Part shown: in pieces, positions 48,267 to 61,061 of the stretch
How positions within the stretch are numbered: the first letter of the stretch is position 1
Layout of the letters: each line of letters opens with the position of its first letter
Source of the DNA: Albula goreensis
Taxonomy: Eukaryota > Chordata > Actinopteri > Albuliformes > Albulidae
NCBI GenBank assembly: GCA_022829145.1
Contig: CM040746.1
Location: 823,731-887,730, forward strand
DNA: 64,000 nt
Reading direction: 5' to 3'
Position numbers and translations under genes: made by a program
The notes under the pieces: generated by a model
Told to the model about the DNA's origin: nothing
The model's input: the letters and a program-made list of their open reading frames with translations, nothing else
Databases searched by the model: none

Positions 48267-49768
48267 CTAGGGACAGATAGGAGAGTAATAATATTACAAT
48301 AGCAATAAAAATAATGAGCACCATCTTCAGAATACTACATATTTCTCACAGTCACTGGCAGTGTGGTCACGGCAACCCCACTGCACACTGCAAATACACC
48401 CCCCTCACACACACTCGCACAGTAATTGCACTGCACTGCAAGTATGCCCCTATCACTTCCTCACACACACTGACCACACCGCACACAAAAATGGAGTGAA
48501 AAATATCGAAAATACACGCCTGTCACACACAAACACTCACACAGTGACTGCACTGCATACTGTAAATAACTGCTGTCACTGCACAACTAATGGTGTGAGC
48601 TCCAATGTGCTATTGCTACAGTGGAAATTGGCCTGATTTTGTGTGCACTGATATTTAATGTTCTACATTCCGTAAAGATAAAAACATGAATATAGGTTAC
48701 ATCAGCAAAAATGACTTCTCTCCTTCCTAATAAGTGTGTTGTTTTCAGTTCCGTTGCATGACAACTGAATGACTGTTTTGACTTTGCACCTACTTTCCAA
48801 CCTGACAATGATGGACATTGACCTCCACAAGCAATTTTATCGCAATGCTGTCATAGTTCCATCCAAACTTGAGCTGATCTAACCTTATTGTACGTAATAT
48901 GTTTTACGTTGTGGATGCGGAACATTCTGTAAAACAATTCATACAACAATCTCATACGGTTTGTTCCAACAAGTTTATACCTTTTCCGAACAAGCTAAAC
49001 TCAAAGGTGGGGCGAGGTGCTGACTGTTACAGAGCAGCGTGAAAGCAGACAAAGGCAAAACCAAATGTGATGTTCACTTTTCCGTCTTCATTTTGAATTT
49101 ATTCAGTGGTAAATAAAACATCACGATAAAAAATATGATTAACTTTAGTCAAGTTTCCTCTTTTACGAGTAGCCTGGTAAGATTAGAGATGTGTAAACAA
49201 ATTTGAAACAAATTATGCAGCAACATTGTGGTCTTTCATTCATTCCTGTTTTGTAGGAGGATATGCACATTGCAACTGAACGTTATTTTACTTTCATTTT
49301 GACAGCTTTGCACATGTGGTTTATAAACCGTTATGTAGGATGAGCTTTCAATCCAATTTTAGACAGAAGTTTTAGACCATGTTGTTTCTGTCAGAGCCGG
49401 AGTGCCCCACAGCCTGCACTATCTGTATATACTCAGAGATTCCTGGGTGCCTCTGTAATCATTATGCAAACAGTCAGACAGATGTGGAAACCTATCGAAA
49501 AGTTTTTCTTTGAAGCCATTCACGGAGAGATCACAGCACAGCAGAGATAATCTGCAGACCACTTGAGACCCCGCCCATTTTGACTCCTAAATACACATGG
49601 CCAATCGCTGTGGAGGGTGGGATTTGTAGTCAAATACTAAGCCATGTCCCACAAAGAAGATTTGAACCTGCAAACCATTCGTATCTAGCGCCCAAAACCA
49701 CAACGCCTCTCCGCTCCCCAGAGGGACACCTGTTTGGCTGCACATGTGGTTACCTGCATAAACCATAC
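48267..49768. other. TRIM gene intron 5
   Basis: About 1.5 kb between exons 5 and 6. CA-rich words at 48390-48545 are the only repeat seen. No coding exon was recognised. Confidence 0.8.
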
Positions 49769-49884
49769 CTGGTTTCAGTAGTTTTAGCATCTTCCTCCAG
49801 GCGATGTACTGCACAGGGCCAGTGTATCGGCTGATAAAAGCGTTCAGGTCGGCGTCCGTCTCCTTCTCCACCTGGACGGCCGGT
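49769..49884 (-). CDS. TRIM-family gene, exon 5: linker before PRY-SPRY
   Basis: A 116-bp exon, the typical size for the penultimate exon of class IV TRIM genes. Acceptor TTTGTCTCCAG/ACCGG, donor AAACCAG/GTATGG. It enters needing two bases from the previous exon and leaves one base, consistent with a missing 23-bp exon before it. It encodes PAVQVEKETDADLNAF, then ISRYTGPVQYIAWRKM and LKLLKPG. The GPVQYIAWRKM segment resembles TRIM69. A second donor (TTTATGCAG/GTAACC) lies 15 nt further on and would add GMVYA without changing frame. Confidence 0.88.
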
Positions 49885-52800
49885 CTGGAGACAAAACAAA
49901 AGAACTTAGCGAAGTTACTTGTGTGCTTTTCCCATAATGCACCCTGCCACTAAGACACAGCAGGCGATAAAAAGGTCAAACCAAAAAGCAGCCAACGAAA
50001 ATGCCCTGTTCAGTCACCTTCTCTTTTCCCTTCTTCTGTCAGAATAAAAATAGCTCAGGGGTCGAGACTGTCTGGGCCAAAGCTTACAGTGACATTTTAC
50101 ATCACTCTCAGTTTTGGGTCTGGTGGCCTATCCAGTGACCAAATCATACTGAGCTACACTCTGCTCTATTTTGCAAAAATGAAATCTACAGCCTGCAAAT
50201 GACTTCTAAACCTATACAGCAGTTACTGAACAGAAAGACTGAAGTGGTCTCTCTGTGTTTTGTTCAACACAATTACTGTCAAATGAGCTCTGCTTTTGGC
50301 TGCCAGCATGGAGTAAACTACGGAAATGCCTTCCATTTAATTTGGCGAATAAAGAAAGACATCCCAATTACAGAATGTGAGGGAGCCGAGAGGCAGAACT
50401 AAAGATTTTCAGAGAAAAACATCTAAACACCTAAAATCAGCCATCTTACTACAATCAGAGACCACAGAGACAGCTGACATCAGAGTCACAGCGCAAGAAA
50501 AGAGGAGCTCATTCACAGACCCACCAATAAGAATCACCTTCCCAATAACCCAGCCCTCTCCCATGGAAAACCCCCAGCTCATGTCTCACGCTTGTCAGTT
50601 CCCAACATGCTCAAGAACCTTGCTTTCATTCTCCCACTTGCTCGAACAGGATATAAAATCATCACGATTTCACACTGCTCTGAGAGAGGAAACACCCACC
50701 TTAGATTTACCTCCGGAAGCTGGAAGAAAGAAAACAAAAACAGGATCAACAAATGTTGGTACATAAATGTACATTAATGCTATATTTACAAGCATGCTGC
50801 ATTATGTAACCCCAGTCTGTGCCTGCACTTGGAGTGCTACCTTATCATAAATTCATGAAGGCAAAGCTACGCCACATTTTCCCATAATGAACCGCAGCCG
50901 GTGTATGGCAGGAAACCCCAGCTTGACGTTCACTGACCCCTATGAGAAACTAAGTGCTCCCCCCAAAGCTGACGGCATGACATTTAATCTGTTAGACTGC
51001 CTTAATTTGGTAACATATTTTACAACGACATTCAGGTGATCTGTTTATCTAAACCACGGAAACCAGATGAATAAACACAATAAACACATCCAATGTCTCA
51101 CACAGATTCTAGTTTCGTATTCAATATTTAATTATACTGTAGCGCTATTGACGCAATATTTTGGCATCTTTATGCAATTATGCATCCAATTAATTACATT
51201 TTTCACTTGACATTGTCAATGTAGAGCACACACATTTGTAGACAGTGACTCTATCCTCCATGGAAACAGTACACAAATGTGTCTCTGACATGCAAGAAGG
51301 CGGAGTGAAAGAGAACGTGTCAAAAGAGTGCACAGGAGGGAAAAATAAACTGCGTGAGAGGACGTGGGAGAGCATGAGAGTGTGGGGGCATGAAAGTGCG
51401 AGAGTATATGAGAGGGTTTTGGGTAAATAAGCGTGCGAGCGCACGACCAAGCACAAAGGGCACACGGCCTCTGGTCTGTCTCTGTCTGCCCCTACATCAG
51501 ACCAGAAGCTCTGCCGCCACAACGCAGTCGAGAGTACGCTTCAGCAAACAAAAAATGATTAAACCCTTCAGAGGTATAAATGAGGGCCCTGTGAGTGAGG
51601 TGGGAGCTGGGATTTGCGGCTTAGCACTCCACACATCACAGAGAGCGGTAGAGTCGGAGCGAGGAGCTTTAGCCTTAACTGGAGAACAGCTTTCCTTTAT
51701 GTAGCTCAGTCACCACTCATTGCTGTTTCCACACACATTCCCTACACAGACGCACAAAAACAAACACACACACAACACACACACACTACACACACACCTA
51801 CATGCACAGTGTAGTAAAATTAAAGTAATGGTGAGGGAGCTGGGCTTGTAGCTCAGAGGTTACAGTGTAGTGTATAATGGTTAGGGAGCTGGGCTTGTAG
51901 CTCAGAGGTTACAGTGTTAGTGTAATGGTTAGGAGCTGGGGAGCTGGGCTTGTAGCTCAGAGGTTACAGTGTAAGTATAATGGTTGGTTAGGGAGCTGGG
52001 CTAGCTCAGAGGTTACAGTGTAGTGTAATGGTTAGGGAGCTCAGAGGTTACAGTGTAGTGTAATGGTTAATGGGGAGCTGGGCTGTGCTCAGATGCTCAG
52101 AGGTTACAGTGTAGTATAATGGTTATGGGGAGCTGGGCTTGTAGCTCAGAGGTTACAGTGTAGTGTAATGGTTCAGAGGGGAGCTGGGCTTTGCTCAGCT
52201 CAGAGGTTACAGTGTACAGTGGTGTAATGGTTAGGAGCTGGGCTTGTAGCTCAGAGGTTACAGTGTTACAGTGTAATGGTTAGGGGCTGGGCTTGTAGCT
52301 CAGAGGTTACAGTGTAGTGTAATGGCAATGGTATTTCTAGCTGTATAAATGTACAGTGTATGTAAAAATGTAACCAGCATCAGATCAACTACTCAATTCC
52401 TGAAAACGGAAAAAGCTCATGATAATACTTCCCGGGCCTGGGTCGCAGCATCAGCAGGTTAGATGGAGGTGAAGTAGAGGAAGTGGGCTAACGTAAGACA
52501 GAAACTCATCTGCTATTCGACGGTTCTCCCCGAGGCTGTCCTTCACACACACTCGATAATTCAACACAGATAACGACGCTTTCATCTCTTTACCAAAGCG
52601 CTTATGGTGTAAGTGTTCCCGCCTCTCTGGGGATCCGCACGGCTCTGAATATCAATCAGGTTTACTGTAACGTTACCGTCTGTGGTGGGGGGGGCTGGGG
52701 GAGTTAGTGTGGCGGCATACAGCATATCTCTCATACACCATGTTTGTCCTACATCTGATAAACATCTCTCTCCATACAGAGTCCCTTCACACCTGACTTA

Positions 52801-53446
52801 TCTTTCTACCTATCAGTGATGAAAGATGTGGATATAATGGAATTTCGGGATGGAGGAAAGCAATGCAATTTCAATGTCTTCAACAAAACAGAATATAATC
52901 GAGGTTGTGATGGGACTGATTTTCATGGTGAAATATTTTCGCAAAAGGGGAAATAAACAACACCATGTAAAAGCAAAAAAAAAAAAAAAAGAATGCATCT
53001 ATCAAACCAGTGAGTGAGAAAAAAAGTCAAAAAAATACAAGACCATTATAGGGACGACACTCATTTTCAACCACAATAATCCAGATGACTGGGCACACAT
53101 GTGTAAAACGGTCACTGTTTCTCTCCTTTAATACTCTAATTGGTCAGTTTTGAATTATTAAAAAGAGAATGAGCATTTGAAAAATTTTTAAAAAGTCTCT
53201 TAAATGTCACCCGCTCCACACCTCCAGCACGCACTCAGCTGCATTTAAAGGATAACATGGCACCTGTAACTAAGTCAAGCCATTTAAAACTTAGATAAAT
53301 CTTTAAATATGCCCAGGGTACTTTCTCCATTGGATACACATTTTTATTTAGAGTGTCCTGTATCTAATTGGAGTTTTGAATTATTTAAAAGAAAAAAAAA
53401 GTTTTCAGGAAGCCCAGGAGTAAACCTGGGTGGTTGTCTTGCTCAC
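49885..53446. other. TRIM gene introns 3-4 region (unlocated 23-bp exon 4 expected here)
   Basis: Exon 3 ends in phase 0 and exon 5 needs two preceding bases, so an exon of length 3n+2, normally 23 bp in TRIM genes, should lie in this interval. I could not pick it out by eye with confidence. The interval also holds the tandem SINE-like array at 51825-52335 and short CA repeats near 51760-51800. Confidence 0.6.
51825..52335 (+). repeat. tandem array of a tRNA-SINE-like head (about 10 copies, 45-52 bp)
   Basis: The unit reads GTGTAGTGTAATGGTTAGGG, AGCTGGGCTTGTAGCTCAGA, GGTTACA. It recurs about ten times with frequent small indels (for example GTTAGTGTAATGG, GGTTAATGGGGAG). AGTGTAATGGTTAGGGAGCT GGGCTTGTA is the usual 5' part of teleost tRNA-derived SINEs, including the A-box-like TGGTTAGGGAG. 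The array therefore appears to be a minisatellite made from a SINE head. The 3' SINE body is absent. Confidence 0.8.
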
Positions 53447-53680
53447 CTCTACCTCTATACTGGTCTCCATGGCATCGAAAGCTTGTTGTAGCACACGCAT
53501 GCTTTGCTCCGCCTCCAGTACTGCCCCCCTGAGTTGCTCCAGATGATGCTCCGCCCCCTGCAGCAGCTCTGCCTCCTCCCGCCTCAGGCTTTCCAGTAGC
53601 CCCGCCTCCTCCTGCTGCAGCACCTCCCGCAAAGCCTGGAACTCTCCTCGAACCCGAGCCTGCAGCTCTGCTCCCACCCG
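53447..53680 (-). CDS. TRIM-family gene, exon 3: coiled coil
   Basis: A 234-bp, phase-0 exon (residues 125-202). Acceptor TTTCTCTCTTAG/CGGGTGGGAG; donor GTAGAG/GTGAGC. It begins RVGAELQARVRGEFQALREV and continues with Glu/Gln/Leu-rich heptads (LQQEEAGLLESLRREEAELL, then HHLEQLRGAVLEAEQS). This is the long antiparallel coiled coil by which TRIM proteins dimerise. The usual size of this exon is 231 bp, so one extra codon is present. No prolines or stops interrupt the helix. Confidence 0.92.
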
Positions 53681-56600
53681 CTAAGAGAGAAACTCAGTGT
53701 GAGACTGAATTCACATAGAGATACGAACACCAACCAGCCCCAGGACAGTGCTACAGTAGTTCAAAGAATTAGACCATACCAAATCATCACTGGAAAAAAT
53801 CACTGAAAAAGAAATGCATTACTCACTGGAACCAAACCACTCAAATGCAACACAAGCCTGAAAGATACTTGGCTCAAAAAAAGGCAATACACCATGGCAG
53901 AATATCTGACCATGGTGACTGATAATAAACTGAGAAAAACACTCAGGGTACACTGCCTGGCCATACAGGCCAGCTGTCACAGGCAGACAACCTTAACAGG
54001 ATGAGCTACCCAGTCCTTTAATGTATACTTAAGAACTACAAAACTGGTGACCCAATTTCATTTATTTTAAAAATGAAAAAAAAACTATTGGCTTCGTTTG
54101 GGATATGAACTACGTGCCAACATGGCAGCCTCCCGTCAGGGGGATTCAGACTGTAGCAGCAAAGCCAAACCCTAGCAACCCTTCCAACTGTGTGTTCTGG
54201 CTTCCATTCTGCGTAAACTCTCAGCTAATTAGGTCTGATTAAGTTTGAAAGGGAACGTTTAATTCAATATCAATTATTTGTGACTGAAAGGTACTTTTGC
54301 AATGGTGTTTTCTTCCATAAATATGACTTTTTGTGCACTATTGAACATATTTTGATCTGTCCTTTTACATACTTTGGGGCTGCTATCTCAGCTAAGCTTA
54401 ATTAGTTGTTCAATTGCTTGCTCTAGGCCTCTGTAAACAAAAAAAGATACTCAAAGTAAAATTTAACGCTTTATTACTCATTACTTCAGGGGAGTCAAAA
54501 AGAAATACCTCATTTTGTTTTATATTAGCCACTCATAGCAAAAGATATGCTCAATAAATTCAGATTAAACGCCCCCTCCGGTCAAAATAATTTAAAACGG
54601 AATAGGTTATCCAGGTTAGCCTGACTAGTTGACATCACCTATTCAAAACCTGTGGGTCTACTATATTCCCCTTACCTCATGCAATGTGGCAAAGAAGCTA
54701 AGGCTACATCAAATCCTTAGAGGCAGCTAGGTAAGTCACAGAAAATAGACATACAATAGACTGGGGAGCTGCTCAAATGGTATTGCTAATATGGGTAATG
54801 GCTAGCTATAGCCAACATGCTAGACACTGCAGTGTAGCAATTGCTAAATCTTTCTGGTTGTCATTCAGGCAATATCTTAAACTCGTGCTACAGATCTGTT
54901 TCAAACTTAAGCTCAGGTGATCTTTAGCCAAGGTGCATCACGTTGCAACATCCCTTAGCTGTGAAAATCTTGGCTGGGACAATCATTGCTAAATTGTGTA
55001 AATGACAGACAAAAGATAGTTTGAATAGTTTATGATTTGAAAGTCAACCAGACATGCCTAATGCTGGCGGAAAAGTCCAATCAACTGTCAAATCCAATGT
55101 TCTTTTTAATTACGTTCTAAAAAAGACATTCTCCAAGGACTCTGCTTATGTTACTAAACTTTGCTCCAAAGTCTTAAAATGCTAAAAGGCTATGAAAGAC
55201 TGAGGATATACGCTAAATTCAGTCTAAGTTCATAAGATAAAGGCAAAAAACTCACAGGCCGCTCAAATAAAACTGCTACTGATATTGAAAACTGCTAGAT
55301 ACAGCCAGCTAGCAAACTTTCCAGTCTTCACTAAGCATGTTTCTTATCTTGAATGTTTCCTGTAAATAACAGTTTCCAATAAAAATGCCAAACAACAGAT
55401 AGCAGGTACCAGGTCAAATTTTACCATTAAATCTGTTAATAAAACTAACCTTTTCATCTAGTGAATATATTTCTTAGAATAAACTACATAGCAAGAACGT
55501 TTTGTGGTTAGATGCTTAATGTTTTAATTTTGGATGTACAGTACCTATAAAAAGTATTCACCCCGCTTGGCATTTTTCCTATGTTGTTGCATTATAGCAT
55601 GTAATTTACATGGATTTTTATTTGGATATTATGTAATGGACCTACACAAAATAGTCCAAATTGGTGAGGTGAATTGGAAAAAAAAAAACCTGTTTTAAAA
55701 AATTCTAAAAAATAAAAAACTGAAAAATGGTGTGTGCATTTGTGTTCACGCCCTTTGCTATAAGAGCTAAAACTGGCTCAGGGCCAATGGTTTTCAGAAC
55801 AATTAATGTAATACGTTGCTTGGATTAAATATGGACCAAACAGAACACTTTGCCTTACAAAATTGTTTTATCTCTTATGTTGTTCCGTGCACAAAGTGAT
55901 ATCAGGTCTTTTGAATGCATCTCAATGGGGTTTTCAGGTATGGAATGGATTCTGCTCCAAAAAATGTGGGTATATTTTTGAATACAAGGTTTATTCAATG
56001 ATTGACGTGATCTCAAGGCCATAAGTGAGAAAAGCAGCTTGAAACACCAACCCTCCCACAACGTTGCTTTAGAATACAGAAGGTGGACCGTTCAGCAGTT
56101 TTCTTCAGCCTAATTTTACTATTACAGTAAATCCATTGAGAATATTATCTGGGAGGAACTCTCTGGAATTACATCTTCTGTACCATGGAGCATAGTGGAG
56201 GGAGAATGACGGTTTTGAGCGGCTTTGTTAGCTCATGGCTTTGGGTTCAAATGCGTTGTATTTTTAAAATTTTTATTTATTAAGCTAAAAGCAAAAACTG
56301 CTTCAACAAAGAATCACCAGATCACTAAAATGTATGACAAAAAGAAGACAAAGGAAAATTGTGATTTTTCGAGATACAGCATGTAGGCTTGACACCTAAG
56401 GTCAAAATCTAACCCATAAAAATCTATCTGCGATTTAGTCTAACATCCTTAGGTCCAGTGTTTGCCGGCCGTAACTGAAAAAGCACAACATTCCTTTGTC
56501 TTCATCCTGGACTCTTAAAAAGCCAAAAGTGATCGACCTGATGACCTAATCAGGTGATTGGTCCAATCATAGAAAGCATTGTAAGTAGTAAATAAATAAT

Positions 56601-58259
56601 AAAATGCAAAAACCCAACCCTGTTCACAATGCATAACCAGTGCAGTGTAAGTGAAATTGGAGTAACATGTGATCTCCTGTTTATTCCCATTAACAGTCTG
56701 GGCCACTTGGAGCTGGGCCATAACTTGAGGGTTTAACCAAGTATGTAAAGAATTATTAGTATAAACACGATGATACAAATGTATGATTTTTTTTCAGTAT
56801 CCTTGAACGATAAGATTGACCTAAGTTTGGTAACATCTCTAAATGATATAAAAATGTCTGACATAATTTATTTATGTGAGGACAGTCCAAGGCATATGTT
56901 TTTGGTTGCCAAACAGCCTAAAATTTTCTAGAAAACCAGTAAATTCATGAATAAATCTGAATTAAACAAAACAGTTTCATCATGGACTTTTTGTTTTCTT
57001 TTGATGAGTACACACCTTGCAAAGATTATTGATTATTTTGAAATTGACAGCGTGATAGAAATTAATGTTTCGAATTATTCTGCTGGCTAGACGTGTACAC
57101 ACAAAACACCTGGCAGCGAGTGGATCTAAATCACAAGCTACCACATGAAAATTTCAGATGAATAAAAACCGCAACCATAACCAAAATAGATGCAACTTGT
57201 TGTAACTACGATTTTTTTTCCAGATAAAAGCCATTTGATTTATTCACAGATTTTTTCGAATTGTAAAAAAATCACATCTGACAGGAATAGGCCTATGCAA
57301 CTGCTATTTGGTTCCATTATTGGTATGGTTCTATTTTTGTACAATTACGTAAAAATTTTGGATTCATGTTTAAAATAGCTGTTGTGACAAGCAGCTGATT
57401 ATGAAGATACACATCACGTGTTTTTCTTTGTATGTCTTTTTTCTTTGTCCTAAAAGAAATGAGGGTGGGGCAGCCAATCAGATGTGGTGGGCAGGTTGGC
57501 TCTTAGAATACTTTTGCAATGAACATTCTGACGATTTTGTTAAGTGAAAAAGCAGGGCTTTCATAAAGCTAATCTTAAACTGCTTCACTCATGATTTTGG
57601 TGGTAAAAAATATGACACATTATTATTGACCAGATACCAGTTTTTAAGGGGAAAATTTGAGTTTTACCCTTATTCTAAATGACTCCACTGACACATTTCC
57701 CAATGAAATGTGGGGCATGTGTTCTCTAAGGAAATACAAGTGAGGCAAAACACTCCATGATTTGAACTCCAAACTTCAACTGGCGGAAAATTTCGTAACA
57801 CACTGTAAGAGCGCGTGTCACATGTGATAAAGTCGGAGAGAATGAGCCGAGCATAATCTAATCCTGAAGCTTGGCTAACATGGCCTGTGACGCGGGAGGT
57901 TGTCACACACAATTTCACACCAGTAAACGTATGTCAAATGCATTTAAAATGATGCGAAACTCATAGGCGCTTAGTATGGTGTGCTACAGTAGTCCAAAGA
58001 CTCAACCACACATATTGTACAGTCAGGGGCCACAAACACCCTGCAAATGCCCCACACTGGGGCACTACGCACTCTGGGATCCCAAACATAGTGGCCCTAA
58101 ACACAGCAATTCCACACACTCAAAGGCCCTACAGACTGTTTGCCCAACACATTCAGGGAACCTATTCACAGGAGTCCCACAAACTAAGACGCTGTACAGA
58201 CACTGAGATCCCACAACTCAGGACCCATACACATTCAGTGGTGGCTTTTTGGAACTCAC
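53681..58259. other. TRIM gene intron 2
   Basis: About 4.6 kb, AT-rich. Apart from the Tc1-like remnant at about 55541-56260, no repeat or exon was recognised. Open frames at 55855-56061 and 56515-56778 on the minus strand carry no B-box or other domain. Confidence 0.75.
55541..56260 (+). mobile_element. Tc1/mariner-like DNA transposon remnant
   Basis: The left end TACAGTACCTATAAAAAGTA TTCACCCCGCTTGGCATTTT, followed by TGTTGTTGCATTATAGCATG and TATGTAATGGACCTACACAA, is a familiar teleost Tc1-like terminus. TTCACGCCCTTTGCTATAAG follows as in related copies. Near 56190 the words GAGCATAGTGGAGGGAGAAT and GAGCGGCTTTGTTAGC may be remains of the transposase segment that usually reads as a Gly-rich region. 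The frames are broken. The right end was not found. Family assigned from recognition, not a search. Confidence 0.6.
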
Positions 58260-58355
58260 CTTCATGGTTTCCACCTTCTCCTCGTCTTGGCGGATAATGT
58301 TGAGGTACTCCTCCATCTTGGTGCGATAGGACTCAAGGGAATCCTTCAGCTGTTT
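58260..58355 (-). CDS. TRIM-family gene, exon 2: start of coiled coil (96 bp)
   Basis: Exactly 96 bp, the near-invariant size of this exon in class IV TRIM genes, phase 0 at both ends. Acceptor TTTTCCTTTCAG/AAACAG, donor ATGAAG/GTGAGT. It encodes residues 93-124: KQLKDSLESYRTKMEEYLNI, then IRQDEEKVETMK, a charged amphipathic helix beginning the coiled coil. It follows the RING exon directly, with no room for a B-box. Confidence 0.92.
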
Positions 58356-58431
58356 CTGAAAGGAAAATTTGTATTCCATTTATCTCCACAGGCATTTAAA
58401 GGGCTATGTTAATACCTAAAATTAATGTAGC

Positions 58432-58572
58432 ACACATACACACACATGCATGAAAAACCATTAGCTTTTATAGAAGTACTTTCACACCACACACAGGCAT
58501 GTGCAGACACATATCACATGCACACAAGCATGCTCACAGACACACACACACACACAAACCACATGCACACAG

Positions 58573-58614
<42 letters not shown>

Positions 58615-58647
58615 CACATGCACACAGGCATGCTCACAGACATACAG

Positions 58648-58679
<32 letters not shown>

Positions 58680-58702
58680 CACATGCACACAGGCATGCTC
58701 AG

Positions 58703-58734
<32 letters not shown>

Positions 58735-58845
58735 CACAAACCACATGCACACAGGCATGCTCAGACACACACACACACACACAAACCACATGCACACAGG
58801 TACACATGCATGTGCACTCACACACAAGCACACACACTCAGATCA
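58432..58845. repeat. CA-rich minisatellite
   Basis: Repeated AAACCACATGCACACAGGCA TGCTCAGACAC units of 50-75 bp are separated by variable (CA)n runs, about five copies. It lies in intron 1 of the TRIM gene just upstream (sense) of exon 2. His/Thr-rich open frames on the plus strand and Cys/Val-rich ones on the minus strand are artefacts. Confidence 0.95.
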
Positions 58846-59739
58846 ATTAGATCTTGCTGTTACCAGTAGGATCTGAATCACCAAAACAGGATGAATTGTT
58901 TTTGCTGTTTAAGTCACTTGAGGCGCATGCATTTGGGACAGTGATAAAGTGTGAAATGTTTCTGTTACCAGCTGCGAGATTATGATTGAATTTGGCATAC
59001 ACATACTAGCTCTGCACAAAAAAACAAACCATAAAATAATACCGACATCACTCCTCATCTCAGAAATCCAATTTGGTTCAGATTGAAAGTTTGACTAAAA
59101 CCAGAATGGATTGAAAACCAAACTTTGGAAGTTGAAAGTAGTTAAGCCACAGTCTCTCTTAATAGTTACAATGATGTTTATTTGTTGGGTCAATAAGCCA
59201 AAAAATTACACTGACAAGATGCTACTGAGCAGTTTAAGACCAAAAATATCCTTTTCCAGATTAAATCTGGACCAGAATTATCAACCAATCAGATGAACGG
59301 AGGTGCACAAAAGTGACATATTTCGGACTCCCTAACCACCCGTATTTCATCACATTCTGACAATGCTAGTTAGAGTAATAAAGACCTGACCTGACAAACA
59401 GTCAGCCCCGGTGGTCACATGACTGCCATCACATCCTGTGGTTCCTCTGGTCATACTGAACTGTTGCATTATAACAAAGCATACATTTTCTTCTTTCTTA
59501 AAACATGGCCAATAACATGATCTGCAATATCAATACAATAACTGGGATACCTGGTCGTATGATTACATCCAACGACCTCATCTTCATAATCTCTAAGATG
59601 ATTGGTGTAAGTGATGATACAACAGCTGTAGCTGTGGTTTATGGCGTGATCTGCAAGACCTACTGAATGGCTTGAGTAATCCAGTGATTAATAAGCATCT
59701 ACTGCACTGCCTTTAGTGACGATGAGTAACCAGATAACG

Positions 59740-60020
59740 TAGTGCAACTGATTCTGTGGCTTCCTGGCTCTGCTGCGCTGCCTGTCCTTCCAAGACACTG
59801 GTCCTCCTTGTTGACCCACACTCAGACAGTTAGCGCTAATAATAATAATATGGTGTTTAACTCCAGCTGTTCAGACTGCCAAGGAGCAGATAGGCCCCTG
59901 CTATGAGCTGGGTTCTGCTCAAGGTTTCTTCCTTTTAGCCTGCGAGTTCCTTTTTGTCACTGTCACCCTAAGCCTGCTAAGTGGAGAAAAGACGCGGCGC
60001 AAATAAAATTTAATTTAACC
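59740..60020 (+). mobile_element. LINE 3'-end-like fragment (Rex/Babar type?)
   Basis: GCTGGGTTCTGCTCAAGGTT TCTTCCTTTTAGCC is followed by GAGTTCCTTTTTGTCACTGT and ends GCGGCGCAAATAAAATTTAATTT. It resembles the common teleost retroelement tail with GGTTCTGCTC-AGGTTTCTTCC and GGCGCTATATAAATAAAATTGAATT. An imperfect AAT trinucleotide run lies at 59836-59850. Assigned by recognition only. Confidence 0.5.
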
Positions 60021-61061
60021 GAACTGACACCCCTCTCTATATTTAAGAACATGTCTCCGTCCCTGACCAGGCTGAGCACTGAGCCGATTAACAGTGAGAG
60101 CTGATGGTAAATTATTGTGGATTAAATTATTACGGATTAAAAGGGTAAGTGGCTCAGATGTACGTGTCACACGCTGCTCTCGTTTATGAACACAGCCCCA
60201 AGGAAATCTGCAAGGGTCAAGCCAAAAAATTCCACATTTCACCCCAAGTGATCAGAAACTTCATGAGTCAGCTACTGGCAACTCGAACAGAAAAGGAAAC
60301 TTGCTGAGCTCTGTCACATGACAGCCACTAACACTGTGAAAATGTGACTGCCAACAGCCACAAACACACATTATCAGGAATTCCCAGAAAGATTTGTCAG
60401 CAGGTTATAGGCTAACTGGCATAATATAAAACTTTTATCGATTGCACCATAAAATAATTTTGACTGAAGAAGTGAAACCAAGATGTCCAGAATCATTTCA
60501 ATGTTAACCAGAAACACACTTAAAATAAGACAATTACAAGTATGTAGGCATGTGTCTGAAGTAAAGCTGTCACCCTTAACCAAACAAGGAAGATCCACAG
60601 TGCTAACCGCATCCGTTAACATTAGGCAAACCAGGCCCTAATGATCGAAACTCTCACACACGTGAACTCATTCCACGAGCGTTTAAAGTGATGCATAACT
60701 TAAAACTGTGTCGTTTTCAGTAAAATGTATTTCCCCTGTAACCTTTACCATAGTTATTGCAATACTTGTGGGAGTTTTTTTTTAACAGTCGGTATTGACT
60801 GTTCAGTGTTGTGATGTGGCAGCGGTCCTGTGGTTTAAAAGCTCAGCCACAAAATGGCTGCATCAGGACAGAGACCTGCCATGCAGCCGCACAGATGCCC
60901 AGTTTGTTCCACGGGAGGCAGATCTCAGAGACAGCCATAGTCTGAGTTCCCTACGCTGTGGACACTGTTACAGCACCGAGCTTTCCAAACTGCAGGGTTT
61001 TACCTGCCAGCCCTCATGCCGGAATTCAGGGCCAAAGTAATATTTAAAAAAATAATACATA

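Noticed and set aside
58446-58876. Overlapping open frames on both strands rich in Thr-His or Cys-Val
   Set aside because: Artefact of the CA minisatellite in TRIM intron 1.
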